Below, in pieces: positions 16,161 through 24,590 of a stretch of 30,635 nucleotides of DNA. Under the pieces are notes generated by a model. It made no database searches. It had not been told where the DNA came from and worked only from the letters and a program-made list of their open reading frames with translations. The DNA is from a virus, in the IMG/VR virus record IMGVR_UViG_3300007516_000087, positions 1 through 30,635 of that record, one strand, 5' to 3'. Position 1 is the first letter of the stretch, and the number at the start of each line of letters is the position of its first letter. A program made the position numbers and the translations under genes.

Positions 16161-19100
16161 TTATTTCAAGCCGATAAACTTAGCTACTGTTAATAATTTC
16201 TGAACAAACCAACCAAAAGAACCAGTTATTACGTTTTGACTGACTGGCTTATCCCATACTGCATTAGCATTTTCCGTAGAAGTAGGAGGAGTGACGGAAT
16301 TTCTAGTTGATGTAGCTACGTCAATTCTGGCTAATTCTACAGTTAAGTTAGTTCTAACAGCAGCAGCATTAGCTACGGCTGTAGGAGCGGCTACATAAGA
16401 GGCTGTTGATAATCTAGTCGAAGTTGCAACATCAATCCTCCCTAGTTCAGCAGTTAGCTCTGACCGAACAGCCAAAGCTACTACAGAAGGGCTTAGAGTT
16501 GATGATTCATCCAATGCAGCGCCCGTTGATCCGGCAGTTAAGTGTGCTGATAATGCTTCATCCCAAACGGCTTCAGCAATTGATCCTAATGTTAGAGATG
16601 ATCCACCCGCAGTTTCTAAAGCTTTAGTAGTGAATCTTAATCCAGTTGCGTCTTCAGTCAGCGTGTCAATCTTAGATAGAGTTGCGTCTTGAGCAGCAGA
16701 AAGTCCTGAAGCGTAAGGGATAACTAAATCAGGGCTTGAAAAGATTGTTCCACCAGTGATATCAATCATTGTAACAGTTAAGTCAGTTACAGAATCCCTG
16801 CCCCAGCCGCCCGTTATGCTTAAAGGAATAGAAGGAAAAGATACGTTCTTAATCTTGAAATCAGTGAATACGTAATTAGCTCTGTCTAAAGCTTCAACAA
16901 ATTGACCCTCATCTCTTATACCAGCAGCAGAGAATAACCATGCAACACCGTAGGCATAAATATTCCCCCATGAGATTGTTGGAGTATCTACTTCAACTAG
17001 AAAAAGGTTATCTACAATCGAAATGTCTGTGATAGAGAAACCATCTACACCATTTGCTACATAGACTGAATCAATCTCAGGAAAGATCATTCTAGATAAG
17101 CCTACGCTATCCACAAGATCAGAGAATTCGATAAATATATCCGCAGTGGCAGCAGTGGCATACATAACTCGTACTCTAGCCGTGTAGTCAGCGAAATACG
17201 GAGCAGCATAACTAAGAGTTGTCCCTGGAACTATTTCATTGAATATTTCTATTGAGTTAGTTATGTCGTAGATTTGAACTCTGCTACCAGCTCTTAATCC
17301 AGTCAAAGAAATTGTTGACGTATCTAAATTATATAACGCAGCTTCTTGTGCTACTGATGTTGAGTCAGTTGTTACTCGGATATAGGTAAGAGCATTTGCA
17401 GCATTGGCAGTTACAGTGGTTATTCTATATCTAAGCTTGAATCCTGTTGCTGGAACAAGAGTTTCAGTAATCAGATTTGCAGCGTTCAGGGTTTTATAAA
17501 CTGCACTAAATCCTGTACCAGTGTCTATGTCATATTCATAACTAAAGTTACCAGTGTTTGCTCCAGTTAAAACTGGTGCAGAGTTATCAAAAGCTGTATG
17601 CCCGATAGCAAAGTAGGGCATTGTGAAAATGATTTGGTCGCCGAGGTTGGGCATGGAGATTTGTCCAGCCGAGGTAAATCCTGCCGATGCTCCTAATGAT
17701 ACCGCTTCAAACTGAGAAGCCGTAAATGCTGTAGGCTCGTTAAATGCTAACCAAACTCTACCTTGTGTATCACTATCGAATAAATCAAACCAATGTGATC
17801 CGTAAACAGAAATACCGCCTATCGTCGAGTTAGAAGATGTTCTAACGCCTTTGACTGAACTGTTTGCAGAAAGAATCTGGGCCGCTCCCGTTGTCCCACT
17901 ACAATTCTCGATTGATATATTTTTAGAGGCAGAGCTTGTCAGGAAATTATTCGTCCTTGTCACTTCCAAGTAGCATCTCTGAACTCTGACCCCGTCATTG
18001 TTTCCACTATCGACTAAAATATAAGCTGGGGCAAAAGCAGCGTTAACATCAACTGGCACAGCGTAAGTACCTACATTTCTAAATGTTAAATTTGAACAGT
18101 TTGCAGCCTGAAAAACTCCAAGATACGGGCCAAGCTCTCCGACAAAGCTTAAAATAACTCCGTCTACCCTTATGTTGTCAGAAGATGTTGCACAAGCTAG
18201 CGCGTACTTAGGTGTTGTAGAATTTGTAACGCCAACAATACGATCAATATAATTAAAGTTTTGAACTAGTATATTTGAGCAAGTAGTGAAAGCTAAAGTT
18301 GCGCAATAAGAAATAAAGTCGTTAAAGATAATATTTCTACACTGATTGAATGATACTGAACCAGAGCTTCTTGCGTATGTAACAACGCCTGTTCTTGTTG
18401 ATGTAAAGGTATAGTTTGAGCATCCAGTAAGTGACATGCTGTGACCACTGGCAGCAGCATCTGGTCTAACAAAACGACAATTACTTACCGTTCCACCTAG
18501 AGAATTATTAGTACCAGTGAAAGTTTGTCCTGCAATATAAGCACCGCAAGCGTAGTTATCTAACTCGGTTGGACTTGCTTCGTTACTTGTTGAGTGAGCG
18601 TCAAATGTCGCTACGTTAATCATTCTAACTTTAAATGGAGAGACAAATAGATGATACCAGTCGTTCATGAAATATTCGAAGTCAATATCGCCAGCAGAGG
18701 TAGTTGTGAAATCTGGCCTTGCTCCTAAGCCTGTAGATGGAGTTTGGTTATTTGCATCACCCAAAGCGAGTGTTGATTGTCTACCTATTACGTTAGGTAT
18801 CCTTACTCTGCATCCTACAGGGGGAACGAATCCGGCGTTATTGGTTCCATCGAAGCCTATTCTTACTTGCCCTGTTCCGATTGTTTGGCAGAACTTGGAA
18901 CGTATATCAGTTGATAAGTTGGTATCGTTGTACCATGTATCTCTGATGCAAGGGTAGATTTCAAATTCATTTGATCCTGCTGCTGTTTCAATCCATACAG
19001 CAGGGACGTGAGTGCCTACGCCTCCACCATTAGTCGGAGTTTGGAGAACTTGATTTGCCGCTCCAGTTGTATTATCTAAGTAAAACCAATCACCACGAGT

Positions 19101-19613
19101 TCTATAGAAGCCTAAACGAGGAACTGTATTAGCTACTGCTTGTCTCTGAACTATTTCAATCCATGAGGTTGTGTCTGCTTGAGTAGCTGATGCGCCAATA
19201 CCTGCCAAAGCACCGACAGCAAAACTACCACCTGTTATCTCTCTGAATTTTATAAATCCAGTTACCGGCATTGCTGCTGCCACGGCAGTAGGGGCAGATG
19301 TTAGATCGACGTATACCCCAAGTAGGTATCCTGAGACTCCACCTTGATTGACGATTGTTCCAACCGCAGGGACTACTCCTGAGCCAGTGTTAAATAGGAC
19401 TTGACGAACATTTCTACCATCAAATAAAACACCGCCACCTAAAGTAGCAGAGATTGTCATTGAACCCACTGATCCAGTCATAGAAGCAGGTGAACCTGCG
19501 TGCCATCTTGTATCTGTGCGAACGGTTAGAACACCCCCGTTCATAGTCCAAACTTCGCCAGCGGTACGTGCTGTTCCATCATCTAAGAATGTATTAGTGG
19601 TAATTACTGCCAT
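16161..19613 (-). CDS. Tail spike-like protein with beta-helix, 1150 aa
   Basis: The N-terminus (MAVITTNTFLDDGTARTAGE, then WTMNGGVLTVRTDTRWHAG) is a beta-rich region that probably anchors the protein to the virion. From about residue 370 to 600 the sequence follows the rhythm of a right-handed parallel beta-helix, with short strands ending in Asn/Cys/Ser turns (CSNYTFTSTRTGVVTY, CRNIIFNDFISYCATL, CSNILVQNFNYIDR, CSNLTFRNVGTYAV). Beta-helices of this type form the body of many phage tailspikes, some of which cut surface polysaccharide; no catalytic residues can be assigned here. The C-terminal 130 residues repeat a phrase, L-T-A-E-L-G-R-I-D-V-A-T-S-T-R against L-T-V-E-L-A-R-I-D-V-A-T-S-T-R, and end in a hydrophobic helix. 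The start has a GGATAAAC site nine bases after the previous gene. Confidence 0.7.
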   Translation of the reverse strand: MAVITTNTFLDDGTARTAGEVWTMNGGVLTVRTDTRWHAGSPASMTGSVGSMTISATLGGGVLFDGRNVRQVLFNTGSGVVPAVGTIVNQGGVSGYLLGVYVDLTSAPTAVAAAMPVTGFIKFREITGGSFAVGALAGIGASATQADTTSWIEIVQRQAVANTVPRLGFYRTRGDWFYLDNTTGAANQVLQTPTNGGGVGTHVPAVWIETAAGSNEFEIYPCIRDTWYNDTNLSTDIRSKFCQTIGTGQVRIGFDGTNNAGFVPPVGCRVRIPNVIGRQSTLALGDANNQTPSTGLGARPDFTTTSAGDIDFEYFMNDWYHLFVSPFKVRMINVATFDAHSTSNEASPTELDNYACGAYIAGQTFTGTNNSLGGTVSNCRFVRPDAAASGHSMSLTGCSNYTFTSTRTGVVTYARSSGSVSFNQCRNIIFNDFISYCATLAFTTCSNILVQNFNYIDRIVGVTNSTTPKYALACATSSDNIRVDGVILSFVGELGPYLGVFQAANCSNLTFRNVGTYAVPVDVNAAFAPAYILVDSGNNDGVRVQRCYLEVTRTNNFLTSSASKNISIENCSGTTGAAQILSANSSVKGVRTSSNSTIGGISVYGSHWFDLFDSDTQGRVWLAFNEPTAFTASQFEAVSLGASAGFTSAGQISMPNLGDQIIFTMPYFAIGHTAFDNSAPVLTGANTGNFSYEYDIDTGTGFSAVYKTLNAANLITETLVPATGFKLRYRITTVTANAANALTYIRVTTDSTSVAQEAALYNLDTSTISLTGLRAGSRVQIYDITNSIEIFNEIVPGTTLSYAAPYFADYTARVRVMYATAATADIFIEFSDLVDSVGLSRMIFPEIDSVYVANGVDGFSITDISIVDNLFLVEVDTPTISWGNIYAYGVAWLFSAAGIRDEGQFVEALDRANYVFTDFKIKNVSFPSIPLSITGGWGRDSVTDLTVTMIDITGGTIFSSPDLVIPYASGLSAAQDATLSKIDTLTEDATGLRFTTKALETAGGSSLTLGSIAEAVWDEALSAHLTAGSTGAALDESSTLSPSVVALAVRSELTAELGRIDVATSTRLSTASYVAAPTAVANAAAVRTNLTVELARIDVATSTRNSVTPPTSTENANAVWDKPVSQNVITGSFGWFVQKLLTVAKFIGLK

Positions 19614-19621
19614 TGTTTATC

Positions 19622-20053
19622 CTATGAGTAAGAAAGTGTAGTTCTATCATCCCATGTATTGTTAAAATTTGAATTACCATTAGCCCATAATATTTCTAAT
19701 ACAGTACCAATTTGTGTTATCTTTTGTATTCTCCATGTAGAAGCTGATTCCGAGCTTCCAACTGCCGCCTCGCCAAGATAAATAGTTGCACCTATCTCAT
19801 CTAATCTTTTACTGTAGACTACCGTAATCACATTACTATCAATTGATCCATCTGGATTTATTTTTAACGTATCTCCAGTTGTAGAATCTCCAATAGCTAC
19901 ACTATCTTCGAGTGAATCTAAAGAAACATCAATATCTGCATTTACAATAGTGGCTTCAGCGTCTGTTCGCAATCTTTGAGTCGTCTCATTGAAAGCATGT
20001 TTAAGTACTTGATTGCCGTCAAGTCTAGATGCTGGATATAGTGGATCGCTCAT
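19622..20053 (-). CDS. Small protein upstream of the spike, 143 aa
   Basis: The protein begins MSDPLYPASRLDGNQVLKHA and continues FNETTQRLRTDAEATIV. A pattern of Y-x-x-S-x-L-x-x-x-x-V-L-K-x-x-x-x-x-x-x-x-x-L-R-T-x-A near the front is common in small structural proteins that adapt spikes or fibres to the tail. The middle is acidic; the C-terminus (STWRIQKITQIGTVLEILWA, then NGNSNFNNTWDDRTTL) is a beta-rich closing region. It lies eight bases before the spike and after a gap of 78 bases that shows no intergenic box. A structural or adaptor role is an inference. AAGGT lies before ATG 20053. Confidence 0.6.
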   Translation of the reverse strand: MSDPLYPASRLDGNQVLKHAFNETTQRLRTDAEATIVNADIDVSLDSLEDSVAIGDSTTGDTLKINPDGSIDSNVITVVYSKRLDEIGATIYLGEAAVGSSESASTWRIQKITQIGTVLEILWANGNSNFNNTWDDRTTLSYS

Positions 20054-20131
20054 GATAACCTTCGTTAATTATTCTATTTTGCATTTTAAATCTATATTTT
20101 TTATCAGTTATTTACACAAAAGTTACTTAAT

Positions 20132-20362
20132 TTATTTTCTAACCATCTCAGCCCGCTTATTTTTCCAAAAATTTAATGATTCTAGTGCATTAGGGTCTTC
20201 AGATTGTTCTAATTGAGCGATTTTTTGATCAATCATTGCAAGTTTATTATCCATTTCTAATCTTTTTGCAGTATTGTCATCAATTTGAGGATTAGCTAAT
20301 TGTTTAGGCTGACCCATTTGAGGCATTAGTTTAGCAAATCGTAGACTTTTATCACTATTCAT
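20132..20362 (-). CDS. Small helical protein, 76 aa
   Basis: An entirely helical, charged protein (MNSDKSLRFAKLMPQMGQPK, then AKRLEMDNKLAMIDQKIAQL) that ends in Lys/Arg. Its start overlaps the stop of the upstream 182-residue gene by one base, so the two are translated as a pair, and a GGGAAATAAATA site precedes the ATG. It is not recognised. Small coiled-coil proteins of this size in the block between portal and spike are often minor virion components. There is no membrane segment or signal peptide. Confidence 0.65.
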   Translation of the reverse strand: MNSDKSLRFAKLMPQMGQPKQLANPQIDDNTAKRLEMDNKLAMIDQKIAQLEQSEDPNALESLNFWKNKRAEMVRK

Positions 20363-20910
20363 TATTTATTTCCCATTAAAGCTTTTAATTTCGCAAGTTT
20401 AGCATTTTTAGCCGCCGGACTGTCTTTATAATTCTTTCTAGCTTTATCCTCAGCTAACATAATTCTCTCATCTTCAGAAGATTCTCCTGCTACATCCGGT
20501 TTTAAAGCTTCATATGCTTGTCCAACAACGGGAATATCTCCAGCTAACTCTTCAGCCGCCATTGCAGGATCACCCGATAGAGCAGCCATTCCAGCTCCAG
20601 CTAAAGGGATAACTCCGGCAGCCTTTTTACCTAACATACTAAGAGTGCGTTTAAACTTTCCTGCGCCCTCAGTTGCTGCATTTTTCGCAATTTTAATTCC
20701 GCCGCCAGAATTTAAAGTATCAAGTCCGTCGCCTAGTTCTGAAGTTGCGCGGGCTTTAGCTTGGTTCATCGTGTCACGTAGACTTTGTCTAAGTTCTGTG
20801 GTCTTTTGTGGAGAATATCCTTGTTCTTTTGCAAGCTTAGTAAGTTCTAAGTCTTTTTCTCGAAAAGCTTTATTTATAAAATTTTCTCTATCTTTTAAAT
20901 CTTTACTCAC
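20362..20910 (-). CDS. Possible internal virion (ejection) protein, 182 aa
   Basis: The start is GTG at 20910, directly after the stop of the transglycosylase, with AAAGGGGAC in that gene's last codons as ribosome site. The first 90 residues are helical and charged (MSKDLKDRENFINKAFREKD). Residues of about 95-135 form a Gly/Ala-rich hydrophobic segment (KKAAGVIPLAGAGMAALSGD, then PAMAAEELAGDIPVVGQAY). The C-terminus is basic (KLAKLKALMGNK). A helical protein with a Gly/Ala-rich hydrophobic patch, encoded beside a virion transglycosylase and downstream of the portal, resembles the ejection proteins that podoviruses send ahead of their DNA to make a channel. This is inferred from context. Confidence 0.5.
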   Translation of the reverse strand: MSKDLKDRENFINKAFREKDLELTKLAKEQGYSPQKTTELRQSLRDTMNQAKARATSELGDGLDTLNSGGGIKIAKNAATEGAGKFKRTLSMLGKKAAGVIPLAGAGMAALSGDPAMAAEELAGDIPVVGQAYEALKPDVAGESSEDERIMLAEDKARKNYKDSPAAKNAKLAKLKALMGNK

Positions 20911-21444
20911 TTACTTGTCCCCTTTAAATAAATCCAACATAGTTGGAACTATATCAGCAGATTCTTTCCCTGCTTCTAATTTCTTTTTAATTGCAGCTCG
21001 TGCTTCACCTACGGTTTTAAATTTATAAAGTCCGGGGTTGGCTCTGATAACTCGGTCAGGAATAACAGCAGATACTAAATCTTTATCATCTGCGGCTAAA
21101 AACTTTTTACCACGAGAAGGTCCTAGATTATGCATAGCATATGCACTCTCTGGAGTTGTCTGTTGATTTTTATTCAAATACGCCGTCATTAGGTCAGATT
21201 GAGTATTTCTGTCTAAAAGAGATTCAGAGCTTCCTTCTTTTAAATCTTCTGCTGTTGGGGGTTGAAACTGAAATATTCCAGTAGCAGTGCCGCCTTGTAA
21301 TGGTTTTAAGTATTTGCCGTGTTGAGATTCTACTCCACCTATTGAAGCAATTTCTTCTGGCGTTAGGGCGGTCTTTTCTCCAACTTCTCTATATACATCA
21401 TTAGGAGTTTTTTCTACGTATGTAGCTTTTCTTCCTTCCATCAT
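20911..21444 (-). CDS. Virion-associated lytic transglycosylase, about 177 aa
   Basis: The frame can be extended to 21588, but that would overlap the 91-residue gene almost entirely over its second half. ATG 21444 (MMEGRKATYV), just after that gene's stop, is preferred, with the following ATG and a GTG at about 21465 as alternatives. The domain is of the SLT/goose-lysozyme type. It carries a catalytic Glu in GVESQHGKYL (about residue 39), a glycine-aromatic segment TATGIFQFQPPTAEDL in the place of the usual G-L-M-Q-x-x-P-x-T-A, and AYAMHNLGPSRGKKFL in the place of A-Y-N-x-G-P-G. The form A-H-N-x-G-P-x-x-x-x-x-F-L is typical of the N-terminal domain of podovirus ejection proteins. It most likely opens the cell wall during DNA entry. 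Confidence 0.75.
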   Translation of the reverse strand: MMEGRKATYVEKTPNDVYREVGEKTALTPEEIASIGGVESQHGKYLKPLQGGTATGIFQFQPPTAEDLKEGSSESLLDRNTQSDLMTAYLNKNQQTTPESAYAMHNLGPSRGKKFLAADDKDLVSAVIPDRVIRANPGLYKFKTVGEARAAIKKKLEAGKESADIVPTMLDLFKGDK

Positions 21445-21454
21445 TCTTTTTAAT

Positions 21455-21730
21455 TTATCCACGTTGTCCCAATTCTTTTCGTAAAGCGTGTAATAGTTGT
21501 AACTTACCTTGAATTCTTGCTTCTGCTCCATCATCGGGCTTTGAATTAAAAGGATCAACGCCCATACTAACACTCTTGTCAATCCCATTTATATTTCCTT
21601 TGCTCTGGAACTGCTGTTGCACAGCTTGTTCTGATCGGGCAGGAATAACTCTGGGTGCCCTATTTTGCTCGCGGGGTTTAAACTCTCTTTCTGGAGTTCC
21701 CTCGAACATAGTTTTTAACTTATCAAACAT
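21455..21730 (-). CDS. Small protein of unknown function, 91 aa
   Basis: A hydrophilic, Gln/Arg/Pro-rich protein (MFDKLKTMFEGTPEREFKPR at the front) with a helical C-terminus (ARIQGKLQLLHALRKELG). Its start overlaps the portal stop by one base (TAATG), so its translation is coupled to the portal. It overlaps the longer but unlikely start of the transglycosylase frame. There is no family I recognise. Its position between portal and transglycosylase suggests a minor head or ejection component. Confidence 0.7.
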   Translation of the reverse strand: MFDKLKTMFEGTPEREFKPREQNRAPRVIPARSEQAVQQQFQSKGNINGIDKSVSMGVDPFNSKPDDGAEARIQGKLQLLHALRKELGQRG

Positions 21731-23811
21731 TACACAGCCCTAGGTTCTAAATTTGCGTTAGGTAAAAGTCCAGCATCAACTTCTGGTTGACCGGGTAGTT
21801 GAGCTTCAGGTGTAGCTTGAGGTCCCATTTGACTAGGGTCCATAGGTGCAATATTAGGAGCGCCTGCTGGAGGTGGAGAACTCGGAGGAGCGCCGCCATC
21901 ACCGGGACCCATTCCACCAACTCCCCCATTAGCCATAGGACCGGGAGGTAATGCTCCAGCACCTTGAGGGGCTTGAGCAGGTTGAAGAGGTTGCTCTCCA
22001 ATAATTTGTAATAAGTCAGGAGTTACAGTTCTAAGCATATCAATATGTTCTTGAATATGATCGTGTACCTTACGCATAAGTTCAGGATTACGACGAAGCT
22101 CAGGGTCAGAAATTACCGACCGGTGTTCTTTAATGTGTAGAGAATGTTGATCTAGAATATCTGCGTAGACTTCTTTTCCTTCCATTAGCCATTCATTTTC
22201 AGATTGGATTAGAAGCATGTCCATCATATCAGATTCAGTTAAGTTCTCGATATTACCAGTTTCTAATACCATATTATATTGACGAGGGTCTTTAATCATT
22301 CCTTGTTGTAACAAGTTATTTGCAATCTCAAGACGACCAGCAGTAGTCCGAGCCAACGGATTACCTACCGAAACTGAAACTCGTTTAATGTCGCCGATCA
22401 TATCCCCAGTAAATTCTTTTAGAAGGGGCTTCTTGTTCTTACCTACTAGGGTAATCATTTTAGGAGTTGTAGCGTAATCTTTTAAAATATCTAAAAGACT
22501 TGTTCCTATCTTTTCAAGGAACTTAACATACTGAGCTTGGAATGGGGATTGAAATTGTAGAGACATAGACTGAACTAAAGCAAGAGCATTACCAGAACGT
22601 AGAGAAGCTTCTGGAGCACCTTTAGTAACAGAACTAACTCCAACCTGTGTGTCGGCTAGGTGACTTAGTAACTCAGCGAATTGATATGTTTCTGGAGCTG
22701 TAGCAGTCAATTGTATTGCTTCAGGTTTTTCATTTCCTTCAACAACATTTAGTCCACCAGCTAACTGAGAAAGATTCAAATCAGACCCGCGCTTTACGAA
22801 TAGATTCTGAACCATGAATGCATTATTATTTGTCATGATAGCACTATACAAAGAGTTAATAGCTTCTTGCATAGGAAATACATCGTACATGTCGGTGTAA
22901 CCATATGGAGTTCCCATAATAGTTGCAGGACATAATCTGAAGACAGGAATTGATCTATAAGGTAACGGTAGGTCTAACAATACAACATCAGAAGAGATGA
23001 ATAACATATATCGACCATTCGGCATAGCCCCGGTCTTTTTATGAAAAAACTCGAATACAGCAATGTCGTCAGTGTCATCATTGGAGAATAAAGCAAGTCT
23101 ATAATTTGTAGTGACATTCTTTGTTTCAATCGCCATGATCTCTTCGGCTTTCTCTGGATACTTGGCTATAAGGTTATATCGATTAATATATGAACGAGTC
23201 ATTACCCATTCTTGAGAATTCCAATTTTCCTTAGTTCCGTCACACACAACATCAAGGGGACTTAACAAACTAAACTCGAGTTCACCTTCGTATTCAGTTT
23301 CTCCAGTATCAGAATCTACGTCATCGATTTCTCCTGACATAGCGTTCCATTCCATCTTAACGAAAGCACTACCTAAAACAACAGCCATCTCGGCTGCATC
23401 GGAAACGATCTCTTCAAGACCTTTCTGTCTCATATAGTAATCTAGAATACCGTTAGCTAGATAAGTTTGTGAAAGAGATTTATAATCTCCGTTCACTGAC
23501 TGAGCTTCAAGCATTGGTCGATTCGCAGTAATCATACTGTGGATATGTCGAGCTAAATTTCTAAAAACGTTAACTGGAAGACGAACAAGTTCTCCTTGCT
23601 CTCCAGTAAATGAAATCTCATGGGACTTAGAAGAATCATTGAAGTTACCATAATAGAAACGAAACATATCCCGAATCTTGTTGAGATATTTATTTGATTC
23701 TAATACGTTGAAATATGTACGACCTTTAGCCATGAGGTCTGCTGCAGTTTTTTCAGGACTACGAGCAGCGAAATACATCATAGTTTCGTCGCGTTTATTA
23801 TCTTCTGACAT
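21730..23811 (-). CDS. Portal protein, 693 aa
   Basis: The protein begins MSEDNKRDETMMYFAARSPE and has the length and design of a podovirus portal. It carries an N-terminal helical region with FRFYYGNFNDSSKSHEI, a wing with NRPMLEAQSVNGDYKSLSQT, a DVVCDGTKENWNSQEWVMTR segment of the kind seen in portals, a long stem-helix region around YGYTDMYDVFPMQEAINSL, and a crown with helices. The last roughly 85 residues are a Pro/Gly/Gln-rich low-complexity tail (for example GPMANGGVGGMGPGDGG) that may form a flexible extension in the capsid interior. It lies after the protease gene and directly before the 91-residue gene. AAGGAC is the ribosome site. Confidence 0.85.
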   Translation of the reverse strand: MSEDNKRDETMMYFAARSPEKTAADLMAKGRTYFNVLESNKYLNKIRDMFRFYYGNFNDSSKSHEISFTGEQGELVRLPVNVFRNLARHIHSMITANRPMLEAQSVNGDYKSLSQTYLANGILDYYMRQKGLEEIVSDAAEMAVVLGSAFVKMEWNAMSGEIDDVDSDTGETEYEGELEFSLLSPLDVVCDGTKENWNSQEWVMTRSYINRYNLIAKYPEKAEEIMAIETKNVTTNYRLALFSNDDTDDIAVFEFFHKKTGAMPNGRYMLFISSDVVLLDLPLPYRSIPVFRLCPATIMGTPYGYTDMYDVFPMQEAINSLYSAIMTNNNAFMVQNLFVKRGSDLNLSQLAGGLNVVEGNEKPEAIQLTATAPETYQFAELLSHLADTQVGVSSVTKGAPEASLRSGNALALVQSMSLQFQSPFQAQYVKFLEKIGTSLLDILKDYATTPKMITLVGKNKKPLLKEFTGDMIGDIKRVSVSVGNPLARTTAGRLEIANNLLQQGMIKDPRQYNMVLETGNIENLTESDMMDMLLIQSENEWLMEGKEVYADILDQHSLHIKEHRSVISDPELRRNPELMRKVHDHIQEHIDMLRTVTPDLLQIIGEQPLQPAQAPQGAGALPPGPMANGGVGGMGPGDGGAPPSSPPPAGAPNIAPMDPSQMGPQATPEAQLPGQPEVDAGLLPNANLEPRAV

Positions 23812-23820
23812 TATAAGTCC

Positions 23821-24555
23821 TTAGAATTTATTTAATACTTTTTTGATATAATAGAGAGGGATAACAAAATTATCTCTTTCTTGTGATGGGTTACCGGCGA
23901 AGGCTACTCCAATAAGATTTCCCCACACATTCACAACCGGAGAACCTGAGTTACCACCATAGATTACAGCACTAGTTGCAAGAGCTGGATATGACCTAAA
24001 ACAAACAAAATCGACTCCCATTAGAAACTGATACATAGGTGGAAGTTCCATTACTTTACCCGGACACTGCTGTCTTTTCTCAACATTGAATAAAAGTTCA
24101 ACAAACTCTCTACCGATATATTCACCAGAAGAAGTAGTTAACTTTCTTAAACCGGGGTGACCAACAACATACATAGTATCACCAATCGATTGATCTGATC
24201 CCATAGATAGGGGAGACAATCCTTTTAATCCTTCAATCAAACAAAGATCATGTACTGTATCTTTATAAAGAATACGTTTAATAAATTCACGGTTAGATGT
24301 TTTGATTCTAACAAATCCATTAACTCCGACTTCACAAACATGTCGGTTCGTCATAATGTATTCTTTACCTGATTTACCTTGAACAGCAAATCCTGTACCA
24401 CCGCCGAACTTTTCAGGATGGAGAACTTGAACAACCGATTCCCCAACTTCATACCTTAAATACTGATTATGAATCTGTGGGGCAGAAATAGCTCCGTACA
24501 GAATAGTGACAGTTAAGGCTAGTGATGTAGCTAGTGATTTAACGATTTTCTTCAT
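23821..24555 (-). CDS. Exported trypsin-like serine protease, 244 aa
   Basis: The protein has an N-terminal signal peptide (basic MKKIVK, then a hydrophobic stretch to about residue 23, with a likely cut after AISA). The chymotrypsin/DegP-type catalytic triad is complete: His72 in TNRHVCEV, Asp103 in VHDLCLIE, and Ser203 in YGGNSGSPVV. A glycine-rich GGGTGFAV strand precedes the His, as in DegP and related S1C proteases. Four Cys residues (74, 105, 164 and 185) agree with an oxidising, exported location. There is no PDZ domain. The gene stands between the large terminase and the portal, where many phages place a prohead protease, but a signal peptide is not expected of a capsid-maturation enzyme. 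It has its own box promoter (24581-24589) and an AGAGGA site. Its target is unknown. Confidence 0.8.
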   Translation of the reverse strand: MKKIVKSLATSLALTVTILYGAISAPQIHNQYLRYEVGESVVQVLHPEKFGGGTGFAVQGKSGKEYIMTNRHVCEVGVNGFVRIKTSNREFIKRILYKDTVHDLCLIEGLKGLSPLSMGSDQSIGDTMYVVGHPGLRKLTTSSGEYIGREFVELLFNVEKRQQCPGKVMELPPMYQFLMGVDFVCFRSYPALATSAVIYGGNSGSPVVNVWGNLIGVAFAGNPSQERDNFVIPLYYIKKVLNKF

Positions 24556-24560
24556 TTGTC

Positions 24561-24589
24561 CTCTTTTTGTTTCTATTTATAGTTGTTAA
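24561..24589 (-). promoter_or_regulatory. Intergenic promoter-like element (TTAACAACT + ATAGAAAC) before the protease
   Basis: Minus strand: TTAACAACT (24589-24581) one base after the terminase stop, then ATAAATAGAAACAAAAAGAG. Both boxes are present, with ATAGAAAC four bases after TTAACAACT instead of two fewer in the 5207 and 27811 copies. The element drives the protease and probably the portal gene. Confidence 0.6.
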
Positions 24590-24590
24590 T

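Noticed and set aside
20911-21588. Longer start for the transglycosylase (225 aa)
   Set aside because: The first 48 codons overlap the 91-residue gene in another frame and look like a shadow. An ATG directly after that gene's stop leaves the whole enzyme domain intact.
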